Source: Cutaneotrichosporon cavernicola (taxonomy: Eukaryota; Basidiomycota; Tremellomycetes; Trichosporonales; Trichosporonaceae). From it: DNA of 64,000 nt. The DNA is taken from the NCBI RefSeq assembly GCF_030864355.1, contig NC_083396.1, positions 1,550,001-1,614,000 of the forward strand. The letters run 5' to 3'. The translations under genes and the position numbers were made by a program. Within the stretch, counting starts at the first letter, position 1; each line of letters begins with the position of its first letter. This document shows positions 45,915 to 56,449 of this stretch, piece by piece. The notes beneath the pieces were generated by a model, which was not told the origin of the DNA, ran no database searches, and saw only the letters and a program-made list of their open reading frames with translations.

Positions 45915-46324
45915 GGATGCATGTTGTGTGTTACGGTTGGCCTGGGATACATTGGACGGATACCGTGTTCGGTGTTCTTGTCCATAAGACTGACCCCATG
46001 GATGACGTTGACAAGCTGGACGCACTGGCAAGTCCTCTGGAGGAGGTGGGCTTCGCTCCAGCAGGCGAGTCCCCTCTCATGGTCTACTGAAATCAGCCCG
46101 AATTCATTTCAAACAGCTCTGGAGCACTCCAAACACAGCCCATAATGGGCGAGCACCCCTCACGCCGGGGCCACGCTTGCCAGTACGAGACCGTACTGAA
46201 GTGTCGGCATGAGAGACAAGCTCGGACATGACCGATCGGCAATCCCGGCAATCTACGGCATTCTCCCACGAGATATCATGGGCATGCCAACCCATCCCAA
46301 CGCTCTCACAACATCCACTCTACG
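45915..46324. promoter_or_regulatory. Upstream region of the cupin gene
   Basis: 410 bp between the tRNA 5' end and the cupin ATG. No gene or clear element recognised. Confidence 0.4.
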
Positions 46325-46732
46325 ATGCCGATCGCAGCCCCCATCAACCTAGGAGATGAGGCGACATCGCAGCTCAAAATCTGGAGTACCGAGCCACACG
46401 CCAGCTTCAATGACCAGGAGCTTACGATTATGCGCCTAGAGGGCCAGTTCTACTGGCACGTGCATCCCGATTCAGACGAGATGTTCCTCATCATCGATGG
46501 GGATGTGTTCGTCGAGACCCGGGAGGGAAGTACCGATATCGCTCAAGAGAGCAATGTTCCTACCGCCTCGAGGTGGTTGAGGAAGGGCGACGTGTTCGTC
46601 GTTCCTAAGGGGACGGCCCATCGGAGTGCATCGCCGAAAGGGGCGAGTGTCATGTTTGGACTTAAGAAGGGAGCGCTGCTGTTCATGCAGGAGGATGAGA
46701 AGGACCCAGAGGCGGGATCGCAAGAGTGGTGA
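46325..46732 (+). CDS. Small single-domain cupin protein
   Basis: Beta-barrel cupin of unknown substrate, 135 residues, probably cytosolic because no signal peptide is seen. Metal-binding motif 1 is recognisable as WHVHPDSDEMFLIIDGDVF, with His-X-His and a Glu. Motif 2 is seen as GDVFVVPKGTAHRS, ending with His. The pattern is close to mannose-6-phosphate-isomerase-like and quercetinase-like cupins. It has no intron, alone among the protein genes of this window. The product ends with an acidic tail (EDEKDPEAGSQEW). Convergent with the beta-helix gene, 104 bp apart. Confidence 0.88.
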   Translation: MPIAAPINLGDEATSQLKIWSTEPHASFNDQELTIMRLEGQFYWHVHPDSDEMFLIIDGDVFVETREGSTDIAQESNVPTASRWLRKGDVFVVPKGTAHRSASPKGASVMFGLKKGALLFMQEDEKDPEAGSQEW

Positions 46733-46836
46733 GTCGTGCCCTGGGCGGTTCTGACCTCAGATTATGTATGACCGGAATTGTAGGTAGTCTGTCGTAAAGC
46801 TGGTATGGCACATGGTTCGAACTGCATGTTCAGACT

Positions 46837-48744
46837 CTAACGCGACTTTAACCCCTTAGCGGTACGGCGCCACCGCCGCAGCACAGCCAGAGCGAGGGCT
46901 AGTACGGCACCGATAGAAAGCACGACGCCGACCGACATCACCGCGTGACTCTGACTCGCCGCTTGTGTTCCGCGCGCTACGTGAGTCCTACTGACAGGCT
47001 TGACCTCTGGTTGCCGCACAGCGTTATACACGCTCTTGAGGAGCGGCGCCCTTCCGTCTGCCGCGTCTGCGACGTTATCTGTCAGCTTGACGATGCTACG
47101 CTTTAGCTTGGCCAGTCCCCTTCGCAGCTCCACGTCCCCCTGTTCTAGGGCGGCTAGGCGCTCGTCTGTCGAGTCGCTCTGTATGGGGACGGCCATGGCG
47201 TTCGAGATGCTGTCGAGGGCCGCGAGGAGAATGTGCTGGTATGCGACGACGGAGTCGGCGACGCGTGCCCCGAGCTTCGATGAAGGACTAGCATCGATTG
47301 CGGCGGCCGCCCGAGCTGTGATCGCCTCTGGCGCATCGCTTAGCCGCCATGGCTTGTACGCCCGGTCGCGATATGGCGGGGGATTGATGCAGATGACTGC
47401 TGTCAGCTCACATTTATCGTCTAGCTCACTGTGCTGCACTTCGCCGTTGACGAATTCGCGCTGGAATTTTCCTTCGGCACTTCCCTTATTGATGAGGAAA
47501 GCCTGGGGCGCGCCATTCTCCGGCGCCGTGGGACATGTTGTTCCCGGTACGCCAATAAACTCAGACCCGGGCAGCACTTTGTTACGCAGCACCGTGAAAT
47601 CGTGCGCGCTGCTGATCACCATGGCGTATCCGAAGCGCTGGCCTGAAAACGTATTATCCGTCACCGTGCCGCCGAATACGCTCGTCTCTGTGTCGTCGGA
47701 CCACGAGCTCGGTCCGATCACGATACCGACCTTGACGAACCCGCTCGGCGCCAAGATCTCGTTATCGTGTACCTTCGTGCCGGTATAATCTCCCTCCCAT
47801 GGGTCATAGTCGACGAGGTTGATCCCTCCTAGCACCACTCGGGTTCGAGAAGAGATCTTGTTGGAGCGGATCTCGCTCCCTGCTGAACCAAAGACGACAA
47901 TCGCCCCGTCCGTTGTATCGAACACGACATTATTTTCCACCACAGAGTGCTTGCACGCGAGGCTGATGCCATCAGAGCGCGGGTTACCCCACGCTGGCTC
48001 CTTCTCGACGAAGCCGTCGTACTCCTCATCCCATTCTTCCCCGCACGGTCCCTGTTGTCAGCCTCCGAATCCAAGGAGCTTACAATGACGTTGTTGTCGA
48101 TCCGCGCGCGCTGGCATTGCTTCCGATCGCCCTCCCGGATATGTAGTGCACTCCAGCCACGCGGCTCAAAAAGGCGGCAACCCGTCACGTGGTGCCCATC
48201 TGCGTTGCCCATCGCGATGAGCGCCTCGCCCATTGGTACGCGCAGGAGTTGGGGCCGGTTTCCATCCACGATGAGGTCGGAGACGGTCAGCCCGTCACAG
48301 CCGGGGCAGTCGCCGCTGGCGTCAGCTTTATTCACAGGCAGAGGGAGGGACGGAGGGAAGGTAGTGGAGGGAAGATAGAGGGAGGAAGCAGGAGGGAAGG
48401 AAGGTGCGGAATGCGCACTCACTAGATCGCGACGGCCTGCTGCTCGCCTCCCACGATGAGCATCGCTCGGTCATCTCCCAACACTTTCCCGGCCGTGGTG
48501 AGCGTCTGCCGCGCCGCCGTGAAGCGAATCGGCTCGTACAAGGTATGTACGGATCCGGGACAGAGGGAAACACTCGCACCGGCCCCACCTTGTGTCAGCG
48601 GCGTGCAAATGACTTCCGTGTGGGCGACTCACCTCGGCTCAAGGCGGCATTGATAGGCCGCTCATCGCCAGAAGGCAGGCACTTTGGCTTGCCCGCAGCA
48701 AACACCAAGGGAAGAAGTAACAGCGGTTCTAATCCCAGCCTCAT
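46837..48744 (-). CDS. Secretory, membrane-anchored right-handed beta-helix (pectate-lyase-fold) protein
   Basis: Exons 48744-48633, 48588-48423, 48315-48084 and 48051-46837, 574 residues. The N-terminal ~18 residues (MRLGLEPLLLLPLVF...) form a signal peptide. The body shows parallel beta-helix coils with Asn/Asp-Asn turns: LTVSDLIVDGNRP, HHVTGCRLFEP, ARIDNNVI, SVVENNVVFDTTDGAIVVF, NKISSRTRVVLGGINLV and TVTDNTFSGQRFGYAM. After residue ~400 come a helical stalk and then a single TM helix (VMSVGVVLSIGAVLALALAVL), ending in a basic tail RRWRRTAKGLKSR. Topology therefore fits a type I cell-surface or vacuolar protein. Clear pectate-lyase catalytic residues are not recognised, so the substrate is unknown. 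Introns 32-107 nt. Confidence 0.8.
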
Positions 48745-49060
48745 CGTTATTGGAGTCTTAACGTCTTAAGGAGTGTGAAAGTGATGGATCTTCATAGTTG
48801 ATATCTCTGTTGAAAGAAAGTCCCTCGAAAGGTGCACTAAATCGACTGTTCTGAATTGTTTGTGCCTGACGCGATTGCTAGTATTTCGGTTGTCACCCTG
48901 CGTTTTCAACCGCACGTGGTAAGGGTGAACAGGGTGACCAGGGTGCAAGTTGCGAGGGAGTCGGATCCGATGTGGAGGCCCGATCACCACCCCCAAGACC
49001 TGTGCCCAACTACTTACAACGAGGCAGGTCCTCCGTCATTTCCGCATCACACACTTCACA
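48745..49060. promoter_or_regulatory. Divergent promoter beta-helix protein / E2 enzyme
   Basis: 316 bp between outward-facing starts, with no other feature recognised. Confidence 0.45.
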
Positions 49061-49754
49061 ATGTCCTCGGCAGCAGTCAAGCGCGCACAGCGGGTATGTA
49101 CGTGTCCGACTCAACTGACAATAGGAACTCGGCGAGCTCCGCGCCAACCCGCTCACCAACATCGAGGTCGAGACTGAAGGCGACAACCTCCTCCTCTGGA
49201 ACGTTACAATGATTGGACCGGTGAGTTGTCGTCAAAGCAGAGCTGATGTAGACCGGGCCATATGAGGGCGGCAAGTTCCGGCTCAAGATCAAGTTTGGGT
49301 ACGACTTCCCATTCAAGGCTCCTTCTGTATGTCGAGGGAAGGTTGGAGATGGCGGCTGACAGCAGCTCAAGTTCGCCACCAAGATGTACCACCCCAACAT
49401 TGATAGTGATGGCAAGTGCGTATAGCCCGAGAGCGAGCTGACGAAAGCATCTGTATTGGCGTGCTCAAGGCGGAGGCGTGGAAGCCATCGACCAAGATGG
49501 CGTCTGGTGCGTTCCTCATTCCTCACTCCCAGGATCTGCCTTACATCAGTGCTGCTGTCGCTATACGACCTCGTCGAGAACCCGAACCCGGACGACCCGC
49601 TTGTCACCTCGATCGTGAGTCTGAAGATGGAGAGAACTGACTCGAGGCTGAGCAGTACGCGACGGACCGTCCTGCGTTCAACAAGAAGGCCGCCGAGTAC
49701 ACCAAGATGGTGAGCTGACGAGACTGGACGAGCTGACGATAGTACGCCATCTAG
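49061..49754 (+). CDS. Ubiquitin-conjugating enzyme E2
   Basis: Carries ubiquitin or a ubiquitin-like protein on its active-site Cys. Eight exons: 49061-49093, 49125-49220, 49252-49326, 49366-49415, 49448-49506, 49550-49614, 49647-49709 and 49743-49754; 150 residues, the usual core-E2 length. Start MSSAAVKRAQRELGELRAN. UBC fold blocks: GPYEGGKFRLKIKFGYDFPF, TKMYHPNIDSDGN (HPN motif), then ICIGVLKAEAWKPSTKM with catalytic Cys87. The C-terminus is DRPAFNKKAAEYTKMYAI. The AEAWKPSTK stretch after the Cys is closer to UBE2L3 (AENWKPATK) than to UBC4/5, so a UBE2L3-like E2 is favoured. Introns are 31-43 nt; the final coding exon is only 12 nt. Confidence 0.93.
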
Positions 49755-50664
49755 GCCTATCAACATCATATAGGCTCCTCCAGTAGATATCGGTGGATGC
49801 ATAACCTCACGTGGCGGATGTGACTGGCTTGGCAGAATTGGCAGCGCGTACGTGCGAAAACAACGACATGGCCTTGCCGATGAGCCTGGGCCTCGGCATC
49901 GCCTCTGAATCTCCTACATCCGTGGCTGTGTACCCTTTACTGTATGGCTGCGTACCTTGGCTTCCTACGGTGGCTACGTTCACTTTGAGCACGAGAGTTT
50001 CTCGCGACCCCGATCTCTGCTGCACGGCGTTGACCGGTGGCCCCGCGCCAACCGGTGACCAATGGGCCTGTGGGCCAATGATCAGTGGACCTGTTCCTTG
50101 TGCGCGACCATGTGACCCCTAGCAGGTATTGCGTTATCTCTTGTACGATCTACAAACCAGAAAGATACGACACAGTGTACACAGCACAGCCACAGCTATT
50201 CCAGGATCCGAGCAGCTGTTTAGCCAGTCGGTGATTCACAGCTGTGACATTTCTTGCACAGACCGCAATGCAACCAACCGTTCAACTCGTTTCTATTCGG
50301 CAACGCAGGCTCGCGTGACATCTTCCAGAGGTCTTGCACAAGGACACATGACGAGCAAGGCCAAACACGACCCCGATCGGTTTGAGATCTGACAGGATAA
50401 GGGGGATTAGTTTGGGTGGGCCTAGTGTGCTTTTGTATCACACCTCCGTTCCTGTATGCTTAACATAGATCACTACATAGTCTTTGCTATTCTGAGCCAC
50501 GCTTGATCAGAAGAAGAGTACCACTTACGCACAGGCCGCTAGATGGCACTGCATTTACGTATACATATGCATTGTCGTGACTCCTGCGTCCTACATGACA
50601 CTGCATACTGCTTAGACTTTACACAGTCGGGTCAACAAAGTCAAGCAACATACAGTACAACATA
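49755..50664. other. Intergenic region after the E2 gene
   Basis: 910 bp, AT-richer than neighbouring genes. A 103-codon frame at 49811-50122 lacks motifs. Nothing supported. Confidence 0.4.
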
Positions 50665-51119
50665 ATGGGTGGGTTACGATAGGAAGACGACGCGACGCTC
50701 ACGCAGCCCGCGACGAAGACGAGGTGTCGATCTGGTCGTTTGAGGAGCAGTCTGGGAGCTGGTGTTGTTTTGTGAGTTGGAGGGGCATAGGAAGGAGGGG
50801 GAAGGGGAGAACGACGCCAAGGCAAGGAGGGGATAGTAAGGCGAAGACGAGGAGCTCACACCAGGCATCCAAGAAACCCGCACCGCTGGCCAAATCGACA
50901 GCCCAGTTGTCGCCATCGACAGCCCAGTTGTCGCCCGACTCGCAGCGAGTATACCGTCCCAACGCGATGCAAGTCCCGCCCTCATCCCCACCCTCGCCTT
51001 CGCCCGCCCCCTCCCCCTCGGCAGCCAGTGCCTCTGCCAGTACTCAACCCCGTTCTGTGCCTCAAAAGGGAACCGGTAATCCCACGGGCCTTCGCCCACC
51101 CCCTCGGATCCACGCGTAG
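50665..51119 (+). CDS. Small hypothetical Ser/Pro/Ala-rich protein
   Basis: I do not recognise a family. A consistent three-exon chain exists: 50665-50668 (ATGG), 50707-50771 and 50865-51119, with GT-AG introns of 38 and 93 nt and matching phase, giving 107 residues. The N-terminus reads MARDEDEVSIWSFEEQSGSW, acidic with tryptophans, followed by a Lys-rich patch, an 8-residue direct repeat STAQLSP-STAQLSP and a Pro/Ser/Ala-rich C-terminus. The last 60 residues look disordered. Convergent with GUT1, 59 bp between stops. Without transcripts this could be a chance open chain. Confidence 0.42.
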
Positions 51120-51178
51120 ATCAACTTCCATCCCGTATTCACTGTACATGTTTTCTATATCTATTCACACGCGACGAT

Positions 51179-53396
51179 CTACTCCTTATCCCACTTGACT
51201 CCCTCCACAGCCTTGCGGAGCGCCACATCCTCCTCTCTATCGAGCGTACTTTCATCCCCCAGTTCCTCAAGTCCCTCATTGCTCTCTATCTCGCGCTCCC
51301 TCTCCGCGAGCTCCTCATCAGCCGCATGCCATCCTCTCGCCCGTGTGACGGCCCTCTCCCATCCACGCCTCATCTTGCGTCGTTTAGCCTCCGTGATTTT
51401 GGGACTGAAGAGCTGGCTATCGGCCGTATTAACGTCCTTCAATGTCTCGGGGTTGTTGATGTCCCAACCGAACAACCCCAACGCGTGCGCGGCCAACAAA
51501 GCCGATCCGAGGGCTGTCGATTCGCGCATAGATGGCCGCAGGACTTTGAACCCCCCAATGTCGGCTTGGAGTTGCATCGCCAGGTTGGAATTCGTGACCC
51601 CGCCATCGACCTTGAGCGTGTCGAGTTTGACACCGGCCTCGCGCTCGATCACGTCGAGAACTGCGCGAGATTGGTAGCATACCGCCTCGAGGGTTGCGCG
51701 GGCGATGTGAGCCGACGTCGAGTACGAGGTTAGACCGATGATCGTGCCCGTCTAGTGTTAGTGTGTGGTGGTCAGTGGAAAAGAACTCACAGCACTCCGG
51801 TCCCAGTAGGGTGCGAGGAGGCCTGCAAAGGCCGTCACGAAGTAGACGCCGCCCGTGTCCTCGACAGAGCCGGCTAGCATGTCCATCTCGCGCGACTCTT
51901 CGATCAGGTTGACCTGGTCGCGTAGCCTGGGGTCAGCCCAGCCGGATCCCGCACTCACCACTTGATCGCTGAGCCGGCTACCGCAATCGAACCCTCGAGC
52001 GCGTAGACGGGTGCGGCATTCGGACCAGGCTGGTATGCAACCGTCGTGAGCAGCCCGTTGTCCGATTTAACAATCTCGTCGCCCGTGTTGAACAGCATGA
52101 ACGCGCCCGTTCCGTATGTATTCTTGGCGTCGCCGCGCCGCAGGCACTTGTTACCGACAAGCGCAGCCTGTTGGTCGCCAACAATACCAGCAATCGGCAC
52201 ACCAATGAGAGCCTCGATGCCCATACTCGCCGCGACCTTGCCATACACCTCGGCACTAGACACGATCTTAGGGAGCACGTTTTCGTTAATCCCAAAAAAG
52301 TCAAGCAGGCCCTTATGCCACTGCAGGCTCTTGAGGCTGATAAGCAATGTGCGAGACGCGTTCGTCACGTCGATGATATGCAGTCCACCCTCCGCTCCTC
52401 CAGTCAGGTTCTGATGTCAGCCAACTCTTTAGGTAACTTACGTAGACGAGCCATGAATCGACAGTTCCAAACAAAAGGTTGCCAGCCTCGTCAGCCTCGC
52501 GCACAGCCTTGTGGTGATCGATCATCCAACGGAGCTTGATCGCCGAGAAATATGTCGAGAGCGGAAGGCCCGTCAGACTGACAAGCGCGTCCTTTCCCTT
52601 CACACGGGTGCCATCAATATCGAAACCCTCGGCGTCGAGTTTGTCCTCGAACTGCTGCACCACCGCAACCGTGCGCGTGTCGTCCCACACGATCGCGTTA
52701 CACAGTGGCTGGCCGGTCTTGCGACTCCAACACAACGTCGTCTCGCGCTGGTTCGTGATCCCAATACCGCGTACGCTGTCCCTGTGCCACCCCATGAATT
52801 CGAGCTTGTACATTGCGCGGCTCATGCATTCGCGCATTGCGTCGACGAGGGCCTCGGGGTTGTGTTCGTGCCATCCGGCGTGGGGGAGGATCTGCTCAAA
52901 CTCGGTCTGGTGCTCGGTGATGATCTTGGCGTGCTCGTCGAACACAATGAAGCGGGTCGAGCTGGCATCAGTGGGGACGGACCCCATGGGGGAAAGGGAG
53001 TGGAGTCCCCGGAATGGAAACTCACGTAGTGCCACAGTCAAGAGACGCGATAAACTCGCCGGTCCGCAATTCCCTGTTCTCGATGGCGCTGAAACCGGCC
53101 AGGCCACCAAGCTTGCCGAGAATAGGGTGCGCCCCGGTCTCGGCAAAGCTATTCTTCCGACTGGCTACCTGCTCGTTCGCGAGCGGCTGTGTCGGCGAAC
53201 CCGCGCGTGAGAGGAGCGATGGCGTGGGTGGACCCGAGTACTCGGCCTTTGTTATGGGACGTGGGCCAGACGCATGGGACGAACGCCGGCTACCACTGGC
53301 TGAGTAGGTGGGGCGGGGCATGGCCAAGCTCGGCCGCCTAGAGGACGCAGGTGTCGAGAATGGCGACTCAACAGCCGACTCGTCGAGGGGAGACAT
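51179..53396 (-). CDS. GUT1: Glycerol kinase
   Basis: FGGY-family kinase phosphorylating glycerol with ATP, first step of glycerol use. Exons 53396-53026, 52961-52442, 52410-51959, 51926-51791 and 51751-51179; introns 31-64 nt; 683 residues. The kinase opens with [20 protein letters not shown] (phosphate loop rebuilt across intron 1). Then [20 protein letters not shown] and AIVWDDTRT (glycerol contacts), [24 protein letters not shown], and the adenine-site region [18 protein letters not shown] with [16 protein letters not shown]. An N-terminal extension of about 115 Ser/Pro-rich residues and an acidic C-terminal tail make it longer than bacterial GlpK, in the range of yeast Gut1. Start at 53396 is the first ATG in the frame. 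Confidence 0.95.
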
Positions 53397-54317
53397 GATA
53401 GGCAGAGGTGCTGACTTGCGCAAGAAAGTGAGATGCGGGTTGAGTTGCGCGTGATGCCACTATAGTGACGAGAGAGAAGTTGGGAGATGAGAAGGAGTGA
53501 ATGATAAAAACACGAGGTGAGTACCGCGGCAGAAAAAGGAGGGTGAGATTTGACTATCGTGATATGCAAATGCAAACAGAGATAGAGTGGTAGCGGAGAT
53601 GGCGGGCCGGTGTCGAGTTGGAATCAACAGTATCATCCAACTGGTTGTGCAACGGTCACTTCGGTCACTCCGGCTACTCCACCGGCCCGCCGCCCGCCGC
53701 CCGGTCACCAACTGTCGTTGAGAATCACACCAATAAATACACGTCATTCATGCATACTATTTTAAGGCGATTGATTTGTATCGTCCTATGCATCTACTCT
53801 CACCACCATGGTAGCCAGCCGAGGTCTAACCCCAACAATCACAGGGCTACGCCCAACAACTGTCACCTCATGTGTAGAAGTTTCCACGAGGTTGTCACGA
53901 GGTTGTAACGAGGTACCAGGAACAGAGCCAGAGTTATAGGAGCACGACTTTGTAAAGTAACAGTGTGATCGCCGGTATTACATTGTCCCTTTCGGTTTTG
54001 GAATCCCCCAATGAAGTCGATCGACGGAATTAGGTCACCCCTGGTACTTTAGAATACTTAAAACTCCACGCGTCACAAGTTGGTTCACACCACTCTAACC
54101 TACTAATACTCACAACAACCTTTAATCTCAACGCCGTCACGTCTTCTTTCACCTTGTCTACCTAACCTTTCACAGCACAGCACACATTTGGTCACCTACA
54201 CATACTCTCATTAACTCTATTCCATCTCGGCCAACACGCGCGCCTCTACTTGGCATCTCACGCCATCCACTCTACACGCGCGCCTGTGCGAGTCCGCTGG
54301 CGCCCGGTACTCCACCT
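53397..54317. promoter_or_regulatory. Divergent intergenic region GUT1 / GT90
   Basis: 921 bp, comparatively AT-rich at 53730-54200. The GT90 leader (54100-54310) is rich in CACAACAC-like stretches. No gene recognised. Confidence 0.45.
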
Positions 54318-56348
54318 ATGCGGCCAAAACGAGCATTCTACATCGCTCAACACACTCCCGACGCCTCACCACGACTTGGACCACTGCGTTCCCCGCCGTC
54401 TCCAATGCTCGGTTTCAACCAGCGCGCCCTCCCTCAACCGGGGAGTATGAGCGTGCCGCGGCCGATCCGTCGACCGCGCAAGATCCTCTACGTCGTCATC
54501 GTCTTAGGCCTCCTCTACTGGTTTGGCATTCGGCATCACCTCGGCAAAGAGATGGAGGACCCGTTACCGCTCGGATTTGCGCCTGAGCACGGCCACCGGC
54601 GGAGACCACGCACCATGACCTTTACGCGGAATGGCTTGGCAACGCTCAACCCGTTGCGGCGCGGTGCACCACAGCCAGAACATCCGTTCTATGAACTGAT
54701 GGAGCGCGGCGAGGAGACGTGGCGTCTCGTGCGCGATCGCCAGAGCAAGAATGTCGAGCAGGCGGCGCGCGAGTACAAGCGCCGGTATGGGATGGACCCA
54801 CCCGAGGGGTTTGACAAGTGGTTTGCGTGGGCAAAGGAACGCGGCGTCGAGCTTGTCGACGAGTACGACCTGATGATGAGGGATATTCTCGCACACCACG
54901 CACTCGAGCCTGCGACGTTTATTGCCCGCTCGCAGGGGCTCGCGAGCACAGAACAACACGCGTACCAGATCAACATTTCGCGCGAGAGCGTCAAGCTGTC
55001 GGGCAAGCGCGCAAATGCAGGGCGGCCCAAGAAGCTCGCAGCGCTGATCGATTCGTTCCGCACCGCGCTGCCACCCAACCTCAACCTCGCAATGACGGGA
55101 AGCGACCACGACGTCAGCGGTGTCGTGTTAGGCAAGGATCAGCGGAAGCGGGCCAAGGAGCTCGTGAGCTCAGGGGCGCACTTTACGGCCGAGGAGCTGC
55201 GACACTACGAGAACCCCCGGCGCACAACAGCGTGGGGTTGGTTCAAGGCGTGCCCGCTCGACTCGCCGGCCAACATGCTCTCCGGTGCCGAAGACGGTGA
55301 GACGCATGAGAAGGCATTCATCCACGACCACGTCGCGACGATGGACTTTTGCGAGTTTCCCAACCTCAAGCGCCTGCACGGCGCGTTACAGGTCGACCGT
55401 GAGGACCGCTCGCCGAGCGTACTCAAGCCGTGGTTTGTGCACTCGAAGCTGCCGGGCGACGCGAGCTTCCTCCTCCCCCCGCTCGAGGGCTTTGTCAACC
55501 TGACCGACAAGGCGATCGCCGACATTGGCAAGTGGGAGGACAAGCTCGACCCACGTGTACACTGGCGCGGAGGTACGACTGGCGGTCTCCCAACCCAGAC
55601 CGACTGGCGCGACCAGCACCGCTACCGCCTGCACCTCATGTTTAACGGGCGGAAAGGCAACGACAGCGATTGGGAAGAGACCGTGTCCAATGTCATGCTC
55701 CCAGACGGGCGGGGCGGCTACACCCGCACCGACCGGCACGGCGCGCAGCTCGCCAAAGAATATGGCGACGTCAAGCTCAGCGGCAAGATCATCGGCTGCC
55801 CAAACGAGGCGCTGTGCGAGGAGATCAAGGCCGAGATTGAGACGTCCCCCATGCTGCCGGCGAACAACACGTGGATGTTCCGATACATGCTCGACGTCGA
55901 TGGTAACGGGTGGAGTGAGCGCTTCCATCGTCTCCTATCGAGCGCGTCGCCTGTGCTCAAGATGACAATCTTTGCCGATTGGCACATGGTGAGTTAGCTC
56001 GATGCTTAGCGCGCTTCTCAGCTGACATGCAGGATCGCCTCATTCCCTGGTACCACTATATCCCTATCCAGGCCGACTATTCTGACCTGTACGACGTGCT
56101 GGCCTTCTTCATAGGCCCGACGCGCCAAGACGGCACGATCGACCACGAGCGCGGACACGACTACCTGGGCAAAAAGATTGGCAAGGCCGGACAGGACTTT
56201 ACGCTCCAGCACTGGCGCTGGGTCGACATGCAGGCTTATGTGAGTTTCCTTTACCTTTTGATTGAGCTAATGGAAGATGTACCGTCTCCTTCTCGAGCTG
56301 CATCGCCTACACCAGCTCGACCGCGCCAAAGCGAGTTACCACCCCTAA
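54318..56348 (+). CDS. CAP10-type glycosyltransferase (GT family 90), type II membrane protein
   Basis: Golgi glycosyltransferase family containing Cryptococcus capsule-associated CAP10 and related xylosyltransferases; the substrate here is not known. Exons 54318-55988, 56033-56239 and 56277-56348 (introns 44 and 37 nt); 649 residues. One N-terminal TM (ILYVVIVLGLLYWFGI, about 58-73) follows basic residues, then a luminal domain. CAP10-domain blocks: HVATMDFCEFPNLKRLHG, PRVHWRGGTTGG, DVKLSGKIIGCPNEALCEE, ANNTWMFRYMLDVDGNGWSERFHRLL, SPVLKMTIFADW then across intron 1 DRLIPWYHYIPIQADYSDLYDVLAFF. Last exon MYRLLLELHRL. ATG at 54405 (MLGFNQ) is an alternative start, still upstream of the TM. Confidence 0.9.
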
Positions 56349-56449
56349 CTCTAGAACCTAGACCTGTCTGCCATCTGGGATGTCATCTGATCACCTGTAT
56401 ACTATGCATGGATACCTTAGTCTCATCTACATCTTGCTCTTGTCCTATA

